NCBI GenBank assembly: GCA_947630645.1
Contig: CANRIF010000001.1
Coordinates: forward strand, 1 to 64,000
Length of the DNA: 64,000 nucleotides
Reading direction: 5' to 3'
Source: an uncultured Oscillospiraceae bacterium
GTDB taxonomy: Bacteria > Bacillota > Clostridia > Oscillospirales > Oscillospiraceae
Below the pieces are notes generated by a model, which saw only the letters and a list, made by a program, of their open reading frames with translations, made no database searches and had not been told where the DNA came from. A program made the position numbers and the translations under genes. Shown piece after piece: positions 37,256-47,290 of the stretch; position 1 is the stretch's first letter; each line of letters starts with the position of its first letter.

Positions 37256-38020
37256 ATGGCTCTGCTGGAAGTGAAACACATCTATAAGAGTTTCGGCGGC
37301 GTAAAGGCCATCCAGGACTTTTCCATCGAGGCCAACGCCGGGGAGATCCACGGCATCATCGGCCCCAACGGCGCCGGGAAGACCACCATCTTCAACACCA
37401 TCTCCGGCGTCTATCCCGCCGAACAGGGCCAGGTGTTCCTGGACGGCAAGGACATCACCAAGCTGGAACAGTACAAGATCACCCGCCTGGGCATGGGCCG
37501 CACGTTCCAGAACATCCGCCTGTTCTCCGGTCTGACCGTGGAGGAGAACGTGATGTGCGCCTTCGACCCCCAGAGCCGGTACTCCGTGGTGGGCGGCCTG
37601 CTGCCCACGCCCAACCGCCGCAAGGAGGAGAAGCGCGGCCGGGAGCTGTGCGCCAAATATCTGGAGGCGGTGGGGATGCAGGACTACATCCAGGAGCGGC
37701 CGGAGAACCTGTCCTACGGGATGCAGCGGCGGGTCGAGATCGCCCGCGCGCTGATGTGCGAGCCGAAGATCCTGCTGCTGGACGAGCCCGCCGCCGGTCT
37801 GAACCCCACGGAGGTGGCGGAGCTGACCGAACTTATCGGCCGCATCAGCCAGCAGTTCGGCTTCGGCATCCTGCTCATCGAACATCGCCTGGAGCTGGTC
37901 ATGAGCATCTCCCACATGATACACGTGCAGAATTTCGGCCAGACCATCGCCGTCGGCACCCCCGAACAGGTGCAGCACGATCCCCAGGTGATCGAGGCCT
38001 ACCTGGGCAAGGAGGAATGA
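37256..38020 (+). CDS. livG: LIV-type ABC transporter ATP-binding protein (LivG-like)
   Basis: GPNGAGKTT Walker A, LSYGMQRRVEIARALMCEPKILLLDEPAAGLNPTE. Confidence 0.95.
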   Translation: MALLEVKHIYKSFGGVKAIQDFSIEANAGEIHGIIGPNGAGKTTIFNTISGVYPAEQGQVFLDGKDITKLEQYKITRLGMGRTFQNIRLFSGLTVEENVMCAFDPQSRYSVVGGLLPTPNRRKEEKRGRELCAKYLEAVGMQDYIQERPENLSYGMQRRVEIARALMCEPKILLLDEPAAGLNPTEVAELTELIGRISQQFGFGILLIEHRLELVMSISHMIHVQNFGQTIAVGTPEQVQHDPQVIEAYLGKEE

Positions 38021-38730
38021 GCATGGAGACTATTCTGAAGGTGACCGGGCTGTCCGTCAGCTACGGCCATGTGGAGGCCCTGCGCGATGTGGACGTGGAT
38101 GTCCGCAAGGGGCAGATCGTCTCCATCATCGGCGCCAACGGCGCCGGCAAGACGACTCTTCTGCGTACCATTTCCGGCATGGTGAAGCCGCTGTCCGGCA
38201 CGATAGAGTTCGAGGGCGAGCCCCTGCCGAAAAAACCCCACAAGATCGTGGAGAAGGGCGTCATCCATGTGCCGGAGGGGCGCAAGTGCTTTTCCGGCCT
38301 GACCATTCGGGACAATCTGCTCACCGGCGGGTATGTGTTCAAGGGGAAGGACCTGAACGCGGATCTGCAGGAGCAGTATAAGCTGTTCCCCATCCTGGAG
38401 CAGCGGAAAAACCAGTTCGCCGGGACCCTGTCCGGCGGCGAGCAGCAGATGCTGGCGGTGGCCCGGGGCCTGATGGGCAGGCCCAAGATCCTGCTGATGG
38501 ACGAGCCATCCATGGGCCTGGCGCCCATCATCGTCAATCAGATATACGACCTGATCCGGCAGATACGGGACCGGGGCATCACGGTGCTGCTGGTGGAGCA
38601 GAACGCCCGCAAGGCGCTGGGCATCTGCGACTATGCCTATGTGCTGGAGAGCGGCCGGATCAAGCTGCAAGGCTCCGGAAGCGACCTGCTCAACTCCGAC
38701 GAGGTGCGTAAGGCCTATCTGGCCGGGTGA
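38017..38730 (+). CDS. livF: LIV-type ABC transporter ATP-binding protein (LivF-like)
   Basis: GANGAGKTTLLRTISG, LSGGEQQMLAVARGLMGRPKILLMDEPSMGLAP. Start overlaps livG stop. Confidence 0.95.
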   Translation: MSMETILKVTGLSVSYGHVEALRDVDVDVRKGQIVSIIGANGAGKTTLLRTISGMVKPLSGTIEFEGEPLPKKPHKIVEKGVIHVPEGRKCFSGLTIRDNLLTGGYVFKGKDLNADLQEQYKLFPILEQRKNQFAGTLSGGEQQMLAVARGLMGRPKILLMDEPSMGLAPIIVNQIYDLIRQIRDRGITVLLVEQNARKALGICDYAYVLESGRIKLQGSGSDLLNSDEVRKAYLAG

Positions 38731-39098
38731 CGGAGATGGGCTTTACACCGGATTTTCGGCTGGCCCATGTGGGCATAAACTGCGCCGACGAGGCCGAGGC
38801 CGCCGCCTCGGCCGACCGGTTCGCCGCCCTGTTCGGCCTGGCGCGCGATCCCGCGAAGGAGGGGCCCGGCTCCTGCTACACCGGCACGGAGTTGGAGTGG
38901 ATGAAATCCCCTGGCCCCGGCCGCCACGGACACATCGCCCTGTCCACGGGCGATCTGCCCGGCGCCCGCGCCTGGCTGGAGGAAAAGGGCTTTGCCTTTG
39001 ACGAGAACACCGCGAAATACTTTCCCGACGGGCGGATGCTCGTCATCTACGCCAAAGAGGAGATCGGCGGCTTCGCCATCCACCTGATGCAGCGGTAA
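38727..39098 (+). CDS. stand-alone VOC-superfamily (glyoxalase-like) domain protein
   Basis: HVGINCADEAEAAASADRFAALFGL...GRHGHIALSTGDLPGARAWLEEKGFAF...YAKEEIGGFAIHLMQR. Confidence 0.8.
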   Translation: MTEMGFTPDFRLAHVGINCADEAEAAASADRFAALFGLARDPAKEGPGSCYTGTELEWMKSPGPGRHGHIALSTGDLPGARAWLEEKGFAFDENTAKYFPDGRMLVIYAKEEIGGFAIHLMQR

Positions 39099-39134
39099 AA
39101 TGCGCGGCCTGCGGGCCGGGTTTAGGAGGCAGAT

Positions 39135-40817
39135 TTGTATATGACAGGCGAGAAGATACGGACCTGGAACGAGGAGTCGCTGGACCACCGGAACGCCCTG
39201 CTGTACGCCATGGGCGTCAGCGAGGAGGACGCAAAGCGCCCGGTGATCGGCCTTATCAACAGCTGGAACGAGATGAACCCCGGCCATTTCCCCTTCGACA
39301 AGGGGCTCGTCAACGAGATGAAGCAGGAGATCTACGCCGCCGGCGGTCTGGCGCTGGAGCTGCCTGTGGTGGGCGTCTGCGACGGGATGTGTTCCAACAC
39401 CCCCGGCGACCGCTACACCCTTCCCGCGCGGGACCTGGTCTCCGGCGATGTGGAGACCGTGGCCGAACTCAACGGCCTGGAGGGCATGATCCTTATGGCC
39501 ACCTGCGACAAGGTGGTGCCCGGCATGATCATGGGCGCGCTGCGGGTGAATATCCCCACTGTCATGTTCACCGGCGGGTATATGGCCGCCGGCCATTACA
39601 AGGGCCGGATGCTCACGCTGACCCACACCAAGCAGGCCTACGCCGCCTATGTGGCCGGGGACATGAGCCGGGAGGACTACAAGGCCGTGGTGTGCAACGC
39701 CTGCCCCACGCCGGGCGCCTGCCCCTTCATGGGCACGGCCAACACCATGAGTTCCATGGCCGAGATCCTGGGTCTTAGCCCCCACGGAAACGCCAGCTGC
39801 CGCAGCCAGAGCGAGAAGTGGCACGAGCTGGCACGGGAGGCCGCCAGGGGCGTCATGCGCGCCTGGGAGCAGGACATCCGGCCTCGTGACATCATCGGCC
39901 AGGCCAGTTTTGAGAACGTGGTGCGCTATATGATGGCCACCGGCGGCAGCACCAATAGCGTACTGCATATCCCCGCCCTGGCCCGGCAGATCGGCTGCGA
40001 CATCACCCCGGAGACCTTCGATAGGATCAGCCGGGAGGTGCCTGTCATCAGCACCATCTACCCCAACCACCCCACCTATACCATGGAGCAGTTCGACGCG
40101 GCCGGCGGGCTGGGGGCCGTGGTGAAGGAGCTGGCGGCCGCCGGCAGGATCGACGTGGACGCCAAGGGCGTTTTCGGCACCATCGGCGAGAAGGCGGCCC
40201 TGGCGGAGAACCGGGACCGGCAGGTGATCCATCCTGTGAGCGACCCCATCCACGAGCAGGGCGGCCTGGCGGTGCTGCACGGCAACATCGGCACGGACAG
40301 CGCCATCGTGAAGTTCAGCGCGGTGGACCCGGCCGCCTGGCGCTTCTCCGGCCCGGCCAGGTGCTATGACAGCCAGGACGACGCCTGGCGTGCCATCCTG
40401 GCGGACGAGATCAAGGCCGGGGACGTGGTGGTGATCCGTTACGAGGGGCCGAAGGGCAGCCCCGGGATGCCCCACATGGAGACATTCATGGCCGCCGTGC
40501 TGGGCAAGGGCATGGGCTCCTCCCTGGCGCTGGTGTCCGATGGGCGCTTTTCCGGCGCCACCGGCGGGCTGGCCATCGGCCATGTGAGCCCGGAGGCCTA
40601 CGAGGGCGGGCCGCTGGCCCTGCTCCGGGATGGGGACATGATCCACATCGACATCCAGGCCCGCACCCTCACCGCCGACGTGAGCGAGGAGGAGTTCGCC
40701 CGCCGGAAGGCGGCGTGGGAGCCGGTACGCAAGCCCGCCTCTGGGTGGCTGCAGCTGTACCGCAGACACTGCACCTCCGCCCACCGGGGCGCGACGGTGT
40801 ATTGGGATAACGACTGA
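39135..40817 (+). CDS. IlvD/Edd family dehydratase (dihydroxy-acid or sugar-acid dehydratase)
   Basis: [69 protein letters not shown]. Confidence 0.93.
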   Translation: MYMTGEKIRTWNEESLDHRNALLYAMGVSEEDAKRPVIGLINSWNEMNPGHFPFDKGLVNEMKQEIYAAGGLALELPVVGVCDGMCSNTPGDRYTLPARDLVSGDVETVAELNGLEGMILMATCDKVVPGMIMGALRVNIPTVMFTGGYMAAGHYKGRMLTLTHTKQAYAAYVAGDMSREDYKAVVCNACPTPGACPFMGTANTMSSMAEILGLSPHGNASCRSQSEKWHELAREAARGVMRAWEQDIRPRDIIGQASFENVVRYMMATGGSTNSVLHIPALARQIGCDITPETFDRISREVPVISTIYPNHPTYTMEQFDAAGGLGAVVKELAAAGRIDVDAKGVFGTIGEKAALAENRDRQVIHPVSDPIHEQGGLAVLHGNIGTDSAIVKFSAVDPAAWRFSGPARCYDSQDDAWRAILADEIKAGDVVVIRYEGPKGSPGMPHMETFMAAVLGKGMGSSLALVSDGRFSGATGGLAIGHVSPEAYEGGPLALLRDGDMIHIDIQARTLTADVSEEEFARRKAAWEPVRKPASGWLQLYRRHCTSAHRGATVYWDND

Positions 40818-40820
40818 GGC

Positions 40821-41852
40821 GTGAAGAGAGTGGCTATGGCAAGCATGAAGGAAGTGGCGGACGCCGCCGGCGTATCCGTCAGCACTGTGTCCCGCGTCCT
40901 GAACGGCAAGTACAACGTCAATAGCGAGACGCGCCGGCGGGTGATGGAAGTGCTGGAGCAGATGAACTTCCATCCGAACGTGCTGGCGAAGAGCCTGAAG
41001 CTGGGCCGCAGCCACACCATATGCCTGCTGGTCCCGGCCATCGAAAACCAGATCTTCGCCCAGATCACCCGCGGGCTGGAGGATACCGCCCGCAAGAGCG
41101 GCTTTTCCGTGGTGCTGTGCAATACCGACGAGGACGCCATGGTGGAGCGGGCCTGCATCGAGAAGATGAAAAACTACTGGATCGACGGCTTCGCCATCTG
41201 CGCCGCCGTCAACAGCGATGCGGACTATGTCCGCCAGCTGCGGGCGGACGGTTTCCCCACCGCCCTGGTCTGCCGCTACGGCGAGCAGGACGTGGGGGTC
41301 ATGGACATCGTCTCCGTGGACAACTACCAGGCCGCCTATGACGGGACGCAGTATCTTATCCGCACCGGCCATCGGCGCATCGCCCTGGCCGCCGGGCAGG
41401 AGGAGCTGTTCCTGTACCGGGAGCGGTACAGGGGCTACCGCGCCGCCCTGGCGGACGCCGGCATCGCCTTCGACGAGCGCCTGGTGATGCGGGAGAACAG
41501 CGGCACGGAGGGCTTTTACCAGGCCACCCGCCAGGTGATGGGCCTGCCGGAGCCGCCGGACGCCATCTTTGCCACCAGCGACCCCAAGGCCTTCGTGGTG
41601 ATGCACGCCCTGCACGATATGGGCCGGCGCATCCCCCAGGACGTGGCCGTGCTGGGGTTCGATAACGTGACGCTGTCCGCCAATATGGAGCCGCCCCTGT
41701 CCACCGTGGGCCAGCCCCTTTACGAGATGGGCTGCGCCGCGGCCAAGATGCTCTTGCAGCAGATCGACTACAAAAACAAAAACGGCGCGCTGCCTCCGCC
41801 CGTCCAGCACGTGATGGGCGTGGAACTGATCATTCGCCGCTCCACGTACTGA
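40821..41852 (+). CDS. LacI family transcriptional regulator
   Basis: MKEVADAAGVSVSTVSRVLNGKYNVNSETRRRVMEVLEQMNFHPNVLAKSLK HTH, periplasmic-binding-like C-terminal domain. Confidence 0.95.
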   Translation: MKRVAMASMKEVADAAGVSVSTVSRVLNGKYNVNSETRRRVMEVLEQMNFHPNVLAKSLKLGRSHTICLLVPAIENQIFAQITRGLEDTARKSGFSVVLCNTDEDAMVERACIEKMKNYWIDGFAICAAVNSDADYVRQLRADGFPTALVCRYGEQDVGVMDIVSVDNYQAAYDGTQYLIRTGHRRIALAAGQEELFLYRERYRGYRAALADAGIAFDERLVMRENSGTEGFYQATRQVMGLPEPPDAIFATSDPKAFVVMHALHDMGRRIPQDVAVLGFDNVTLSANMEPPLSTVGQPLYEMGCAAAKMLLQQIDYKNKNGALPPPVQHVMGVELIIRRSTY

Positions 41853-41875
41853 AAGCGCCGGGAAGGAGCCGTATT

Positions 41876-42736
41876 TTGAATCCGCTGGGGATCAATCTCA
41901 ACAACTGGTGCGCTTCGCTCGGCCCGGCGTGTCTGGGCCTGCCGGAACGCATCGCCGCCATGGGCTTTGACGCGGCGGAGCTGCCTATGACCGAGGCGGA
42001 ACTGCCGGCCGGTCTGGCGGACGAGCTGAAGAAGAGCGGTCTGGCCGTGACGCTGTGCGGGGCCATGGGGCCGGGCAGGGACATCTCCCACCCGGACGAG
42101 GCCGTGCGCCGAAGCACCATGGAATACCTCACCGGATGTCTGCGGACCGGCGCGGCGGTGGGGGCCAGCGTCCTGTGCGGCCCGCTGTACACCGGCGGCG
42201 GCAAGCGCCACTGGCTGGAGCCGGAGGAGAAGGCGCGGGAGTGGGAGCGGGCCGTCACGGGGATGCGGGAACTTGCCCGCCGGGCGCGGGACTTCGGCGT
42301 CGCCCTGTCCCTGGAGCCGCTGAACCGCTACCGCACCAGCGTGGCGAACACCGCCGGGCAGGTGCTGCAAATGGTGGAGGATATAGGCGAGGACAACGTG
42401 GGCCTGCATTTCGACACCTATCACGCCTGCCTGGAGGAGAAGGACCTGCTGGCCGCGCTGGAGGGCGCGCTGCGGTCCGGAAGGCTGAACCACTTCCACG
42501 CCTGCGCCAACAACCGGGGCGCGCCCGGCCAGGGCGTGGTCCCCTGGGACGCCGTGATGGATATGCTGATGGCCTATGGCTATGCCGGCCACATCACCAT
42601 GGAGACCTTTGTGCTGGGCAGCCTGGACAGCAGCTGGGTGCAGGTCCACGAGCCGCCGGACGAGCTGGCGGCGGCCGGGCTGCGGTATCTGCGCGGCTAC
42701 TTTGAAAGCCGCCGGAGCAAAAGAGGAGGAGCATGA
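41876..42736 (+). CDS. sugar isomerase/epimerase-like TIM-barrel protein, TTG start
   Basis: MGFDAAELPM, SLEPLNRYRTSVANTAGQVLQMVEDIGEDNVGLHFDTYHACLEEKD, HFHACANNRGAPGQG, ITMETF. Confidence 0.88.
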   Translation: MNPLGINLNNWCASLGPACLGLPERIAAMGFDAAELPMTEAELPAGLADELKKSGLAVTLCGAMGPGRDISHPDEAVRRSTMEYLTGCLRTGAAVGASVLCGPLYTGGGKRHWLEPEEKAREWERAVTGMRELARRARDFGVALSLEPLNRYRTSVANTAGQVLQMVEDIGEDNVGLHFDTYHACLEEKDLLAALEGALRSGRLNHFHACANNRGAPGQGVVPWDAVMDMLMAYGYAGHITMETFVLGSLDSSWVQVHEPPDELAAAGLRYLRGYFESRRSKRGGA

Positions 42737-43767
42737 TGGATTTTCCCGTAGACAATCGCGTCGGACAGGTATATGAGCCGTTCAAGGTCCGCTTTTTACA
42801 GCGGCAGATCACCGGCCTTGCCGGGGACGAGGTATTGATAAAAGTCCGGGCCAGCGCCATCTGTGGCAGCGACCTGCACATCGCCCGCGGGCTGCACCCG
42901 TCCGCGCCGCTGCCGGTCACCATCGGCCATGAGTTTTCCGGCGACGTGGCGGCGGTGGGCGCGGATGTGCGCCGAGTCCGGGTGGGCCAGCGGGTGTGCG
43001 TGGAGCCGTGCATCGTGTGCGGCGAGTGCGACGCCTGCCGCCGGGGCGAGTACGGCCACTGCGAGCATATCTCCTTCACCTACCGCATCGGCAACGGGGC
43101 GATGGCGGACTATGTGGTGGTGAAGCAGCCGTATGTGTACGAACTACCCGCCGGGATGGACTACGCCGTGGGGGCGCTGATGGAGCCTCTGTCCGTGGCC
43201 ACCCACGCGGTGCGCCAGGCGGATGTCCGGCTGGGGGACACGGTGCTGGTGGTGGGACCGGGGCCCATCGGGCTGATGACCGCCGCCATGTGCCGCCGGG
43301 CGGGCGCCAGCCGGGTCATCGTGGCGGGGCGCTCCGCCGGGCGGCTGGACATCGCCCGGCAGATGGGAGCCACGGACACGGTGGACGGCTCCGCCGCCGA
43401 CCCGGTGGAGGAGGCCATGTGCCTCACCGGCGGCAAGGGCGTGGACAAGAGTTTTGAGTGCGTGGGCAAGGAGAGCTGCCTCGTCCAGGCGCTGGCGGCG
43501 CTGCGCGCCTGCGGGCTGTGTACCGTGGTGGGCATCTATGAGAAGTCCCCGGTGCAGCTGCCCGTCACCCAGCTGGTGAGCCGGGAGCTGCGCCTCCAGG
43601 GGGCCCAGGGCTATTGCTGGGACTTCCCCGTGGCCATCGACGCGGCCGGGGACCTGCCCCTGGAAAAACTCATCACCCACACCTTCCCCATGGAGCAGCT
43701 GCAGCAGGCCCTGGACACCGCGCTGGACAGGAACAGCGGCAGCCTCAAGGTCGTGCTGAAAGCGTGA
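42733..43767 (+). CDS. zinc-dependent medium-chain alcohol/polyol dehydrogenase
   Basis: ASAICGSDLHIARG, GHEFSGDVAAVG, CVEPCIVCGECDACRRGEYGHCEH structural Zn site, VLVVGPGPIGLMTA. Confidence 0.93.
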   Translation: MMDFPVDNRVGQVYEPFKVRFLQRQITGLAGDEVLIKVRASAICGSDLHIARGLHPSAPLPVTIGHEFSGDVAAVGADVRRVRVGQRVCVEPCIVCGECDACRRGEYGHCEHISFTYRIGNGAMADYVVVKQPYVYELPAGMDYAVGALMEPLSVATHAVRQADVRLGDTVLVVGPGPIGLMTAAMCRRAGASRVIVAGRSAGRLDIARQMGATDTVDGSAADPVEEAMCLTGGKGVDKSFECVGKESCLVQALAALRACGLCTVVGIYEKSPVQLPVTQLVSRELRLQGAQGYCWDFPVAIDAAGDLPLEKLITHTFPMEQLQQALDTALDRNSGSLKVVLKA

Positions 43768-43823
43768 ACGTGCGCGGCGCCATGGCGCGCCAGCGGATAA
43801 CTTATATGAAAGGTGAGATCGAT

Positions 43824-44591
43824 ATGAAAAAGACCGCTGTTGTCACAGGAGCCAGCCGGGGCATCGGCTTTGCCATCGCCAAACAGCTGGGACTGGACGG
43901 GTACAACGTCGTCATGGTGGCGACCGGCCCCCAGGAGAAAAACCAAACGGCCGTGGACGCGCTCCGGGAGCTTGGCATCGACTGCGCCTATGTGCAGGCC
44001 AACATCGGCGACCACGACGACCGGCTGCGTATCGTGCGGGAGGCGGTGGAGGCCTTCGGCCGCATCGACGCGCTGGTGAACAACGCCGGCGTGGCCCCCA
44101 ACGTGCGGGCCGACCTGCTGGAGATGAGCGAGGAGAGTTTTGACCGGGTCGTGGGCATCAACACCAAGGGGAATATGTTCCTGACCCAGGCGGTGGCCAA
44201 GCAGATGCTGCGCCAGGAGCCGCTGGACGGCCGGCGGGGCGTGATCGTGAACGTGTCCAGCTGCAGCGCCGTTGTCTCCAGCGTCAACCGGGGCGAGTAC
44301 TGCGTGTCCAAGGCGGGGGTGTCCATGCTGACCACCCTGTACGCCGACCGCCTGGCCGGCGAGGGCATCCTGGTCCACGAGGTGCGCCCCGGCGTCATCG
44401 CCACGGACATGACCAGCAAGGTCCAGGAGAAGTATGACAAGCTGATCGCCCAGGGCGCCTTCCCCATCGCCCGCTGGGGCACGCCCCAGGACGTGGCGAA
44501 CGCGGTGAGCCTGCTGTGCAGCGACAAGCTGCAGTACACTACCGGCAACTACATCGATGTGGACGGCGGGTTCCATATCACCCGCCTGTGA
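43824..44591 (+). CDS. short-chain dehydrogenase/reductase
   Basis: KTAVVTGASRGIGFAIAKQL, NNAG, YCVSKAG YxxxK, GGFHITRL. Confidence 0.95.
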   Translation: MKKTAVVTGASRGIGFAIAKQLGLDGYNVVMVATGPQEKNQTAVDALRELGIDCAYVQANIGDHDDRLRIVREAVEAFGRIDALVNNAGVAPNVRADLLEMSEESFDRVVGINTKGNMFLTQAVAKQMLRQEPLDGRRGVIVNVSSCSAVVSSVNRGEYCVSKAGVSMLTTLYADRLAGEGILVHEVRPGVIATDMTSKVQEKYDKLIAQGAFPIARWGTPQDVANAVSLLCSDKLQYTTGNYIDVDGGFHITRL

Positions 44592-44601
44592 GGTAACCGC
44601 A

Positions 44602-46563
44602 ATGGACGAACAGGGCTTTCGCGCCGGGAAATACGAGGCGCGCCTGCTCCGCTGCGGCACGGCCGTGGTGGGTACGGGCGCGGCCGGTTACAACGCCGCC
44701 GACCGCCTGTGGCAGTACGGCCAGCGGGACGTGCTGCTGGTGACGAACGACCGCTTGAGCGGCACCAGCCGCAACACGGGCAGCGACAAGCAGACCTATT
44801 ACAAGCTCACCCTCTCCGGCGGCGACGCGGACAGCGTGCGCGAGATGGCGCAGACGCTGTTCGAGGGTCAGTGCATGGACGGCGACACCGCGCTGTGCGA
44901 GGCGGCCCTGTCCGCCCAGTCCTTCCTGAAGCTGACGGAGCTGGGCGTGCCCTTCCCCCGCAACCGGTATGGGGAGTACATCGGTTACAAGACCGACCAC
45001 GACCCCCGCCGCCGGGCCACCAGCGTGGGGCCCTATACCAGCAAGCAGATGACCGAGCGGCTGGAGCAGGCGGTGGCGGACAAGGGAGTGCCCATGCTGG
45101 AACACGCCCAGGTGATCCGCATTTTGAGCGACGGCAAGAGGGCATACGGCCTGCTGTGCCTAAACACCGCGGACCGGGACGGGCGGGATCGCTTCATCCT
45201 TATCCAGTGCAAGAACATCGTCTGGGCCACTGGCGGCCCGGCGGGTATGTACGCCGACAGCGTGTATCCCGCCAGCCAGTACGGCTCCACCGGCCTGGCG
45301 CTGGAGGCCGGCGCCCACGGCCAGAACCTGACCGAGTGGCAATACGGCCTGGCGTCCGTCCGGCCGCGCTGGAACGTGTCCGGCACCTATATGCAGGCGC
45401 TGCCCCGGATGTACTCCACCCGGGAGGACGGGAGCGACGAGCGGGAGTTTCTGATGGATTTCTTCCCCTCGGCCGCCGAGATGCTGAGCAAGCTGTTTTT
45501 GAAGGGCTATCAGTGGCCCTTCGACGTGCGGAAGGTGGCGGCCGGCAGCTCCATCATCGACATCCTGGTGTACCTGGAACTGGAAAAGGGCCGGAAGGTC
45601 TATCTGGACTACCGGACCAACCCTGTGGGCGGCGATCTCCGCTTCGAGGAGCTGGAGCCGGAGGCGCTGGAATATCTGACCCGCGCCGGGGCCTGCTTCG
45701 GCACGCCCCTGGAGCGGCTGGAACACATGAACGCGCCCGCCGTGGCCTTTTACCGGGACAAGGGCGTGGATCTGGCGTCCGAGCCGCTGCAGATCGCCCT
45801 GTGCGCCCAGCACAACAACGGCGGCCTGGCGGTGGACTGCTGGTGGCAGACCCACGTGGAGGGCCTGTTCGCCGTGGGCGAGGCGGCCGGGACCCACGGC
45901 GTATATCGCCCCGGCGGCACGGCGCTGAACGCCGGGCAGGTGGGCAGCACCCGCGCCGCCCAGTACATCGCCGCCCGCCGGCAGGGGATGCCTCCGGAGG
46001 GGGAGGCGGGCTTTGTATCCGCCGCGGCCGCCGCGCTGGAGCAGATGGCCGCCCTGGCGGAGAGCGCCGCAGCGCCGGAGGGGGGGAACGTGCGAGAAAA
46101 GTGGGCCGAGGCTGGCCGCCGGATGAGCCTGTGCGGGGCCGCGATACGGGACAGCGGCCAGATCGGCGAATGCCTGCGTCAAACCGAGGAGGAGCTGCGC
46201 CGGTTCGCCGGCGTGACGGTGAGCGGCCCGGGCCAGCTGGGCTGGCTGTTCCGCCTGCGGGACACGCTCATCAGCCAGCGGGCCTATTTGAGCGCCATGC
46301 TGGATTACGCGGCCCAGGGCGGCAGGAGCCGGGGCAGCGCCCTCTATACCGACATGGAACGGGGCGCCAAGCCCTTCCCCCAGCTTCCCGACCGGTTCAC
46401 CTTCGCGGTGGACGACGGCAGCCGCGCCGGCCTGGTGCAGGAGACGCTCTACGCTCCGGAGGGCTGTACCTTCCTATGGCGGCCGGTGCGCCCCATCCCG
46501 GAGGACGACGATTTCTTTGAAAACGTCTGGCGCTCCTTCCGCCAGACCGGGAACATCGACTGA
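44602..46563 (+). CDS. FAD-dependent oxidoreductase, fumarate reductase/succinate dehydrogenase flavoprotein-like
   Basis: TAVVGTGAAGYNAADRLWQYG, NNGGLAVDCWWQTHVEGLFAVGEAAGTHGVYRPGGTALNAGQVGSTRAAQYIA. Confidence 0.87.
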   Translation: MDEQGFRAGKYEARLLRCGTAVVGTGAAGYNAADRLWQYGQRDVLLVTNDRLSGTSRNTGSDKQTYYKLTLSGGDADSVREMAQTLFEGQCMDGDTALCEAALSAQSFLKLTELGVPFPRNRYGEYIGYKTDHDPRRRATSVGPYTSKQMTERLEQAVADKGVPMLEHAQVIRILSDGKRAYGLLCLNTADRDGRDRFILIQCKNIVWATGGPAGMYADSVYPASQYGSTGLALEAGAHGQNLTEWQYGLASVRPRWNVSGTYMQALPRMYSTREDGSDEREFLMDFFPSAAEMLSKLFLKGYQWPFDVRKVAAGSSIIDILVYLELEKGRKVYLDYRTNPVGGDLRFEELEPEALEYLTRAGACFGTPLERLEHMNAPAVAFYRDKGVDLASEPLQIALCAQHNNGGLAVDCWWQTHVEGLFAVGEAAGTHGVYRPGGTALNAGQVGSTRAAQYIAARRQGMPPEGEAGFVSAAAAALEQMAALAESAAAPEGGNVREKWAEAGRRMSLCGAAIRDSGQIGECLRQTEEELRRFAGVTVSGPGQLGWLFRLRDTLISQRAYLSAMLDYAAQGGRSRGSALYTDMERGAKPFPQLPDRFTFAVDDGSRAGLVQETLYAPEGCTFLWRPVRPIPEDDDFFENVWRSFRQTGNID

Positions 46564-46575
46564 CAGGAGCGCGCC

Positions 46576-47271
46576 ATGCCATACGCTATGATCACCTGCC
46601 TGCTGGGCGTGTTTTTCGGCGGGCTGCTGGGCTGGGCACTTCGCCGGCAGATCAGCGACGACATCCGCCAGACCATGCCGGGCATCGTCGCCCTGACGGC
46701 CATCGGCAGCGGCGTGCTGTCCGTGACAAGGGCCAGCCAGATCTTCGTGGTCACCCTGTCCGTCATCCTGGGCGGCTTCATTGGCCGGTGCCTGCGTCTG
46801 GAGCAGCGGCTGCAGGGGTGGATGTACCGGGCGCTGGACAGGGTGCCTCACCCGGCGGACTTCGATATGGAGCGGTTCGTCACCATCACGGCGGTGTTCT
46901 GCACCAGCGGCTTCGGGCTGTACTCGGTGATGGTGGAGAGCTTCAGCGGCGACCACGCCCAGATGCTCTCCAAGGCGGTGATGGACATCGTCGTGGCCGT
47001 CCTTTACGGCGGCAGCCTGGGCGTCGCCGTCAGTCTGATCGCCATACCCCAGGGGGTCATCTTCGTCTCGGTCTACTTTTTGGCAAAGGTACTGATGCCT
47101 GTGATGACGCAGCCGATGGAGATGAACTTCATCGCCTGCGGTGGGCTGCTGACGGTGGCGGCCGGTATGCGTATGGCGCATATCAAGGAGTATCCGCTGA
47201 TCGACCTGCTGCCCGCGTTGATATTGGTGATGCCCATGACGCGCCTGTGGCTGGCGCTGATGGGCGGATGA
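46576..47271 (+). CDS. DUF554-family membrane protein
   Basis: Multi-TM 231 aa; FCTSGFGLYSVMVESFSGDHAQMLSKAVMDIVVAVLYGGSLGVAVSLIAIPQG. Confidence 0.7.
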   Translation: MPYAMITCLLGVFFGGLLGWALRRQISDDIRQTMPGIVALTAIGSGVLSVTRASQIFVVTLSVILGGFIGRCLRLEQRLQGWMYRALDRVPHPADFDMERFVTITAVFCTSGFGLYSVMVESFSGDHAQMLSKAVMDIVVAVLYGGSLGVAVSLIAIPQGVIFVSVYFLAKVLMPVMTQPMEMNFIACGGLLTVAAGMRMAHIKEYPLIDLLPALILVMPMTRLWLALMGG

Positions 47272-47290
47272 CAGGAAAGGAGAGCCCCCT

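Noticed and set aside
39135-40817. Missing first Cys ligand in the IlvD/Edd dehydratase as a sign of inactivity
   Set aside because: The NPGH variant at this position is, to my knowledge, common in functional IlvD-type enzymes; the CDK and GAC cysteines are present.
38715-41810. 1031-aa minus-strand ORF opposite the dehydratase and lacI genes
   Set aside because: Antisense read-through of high-GC coding DNA; no domain pattern; spans several real genes.
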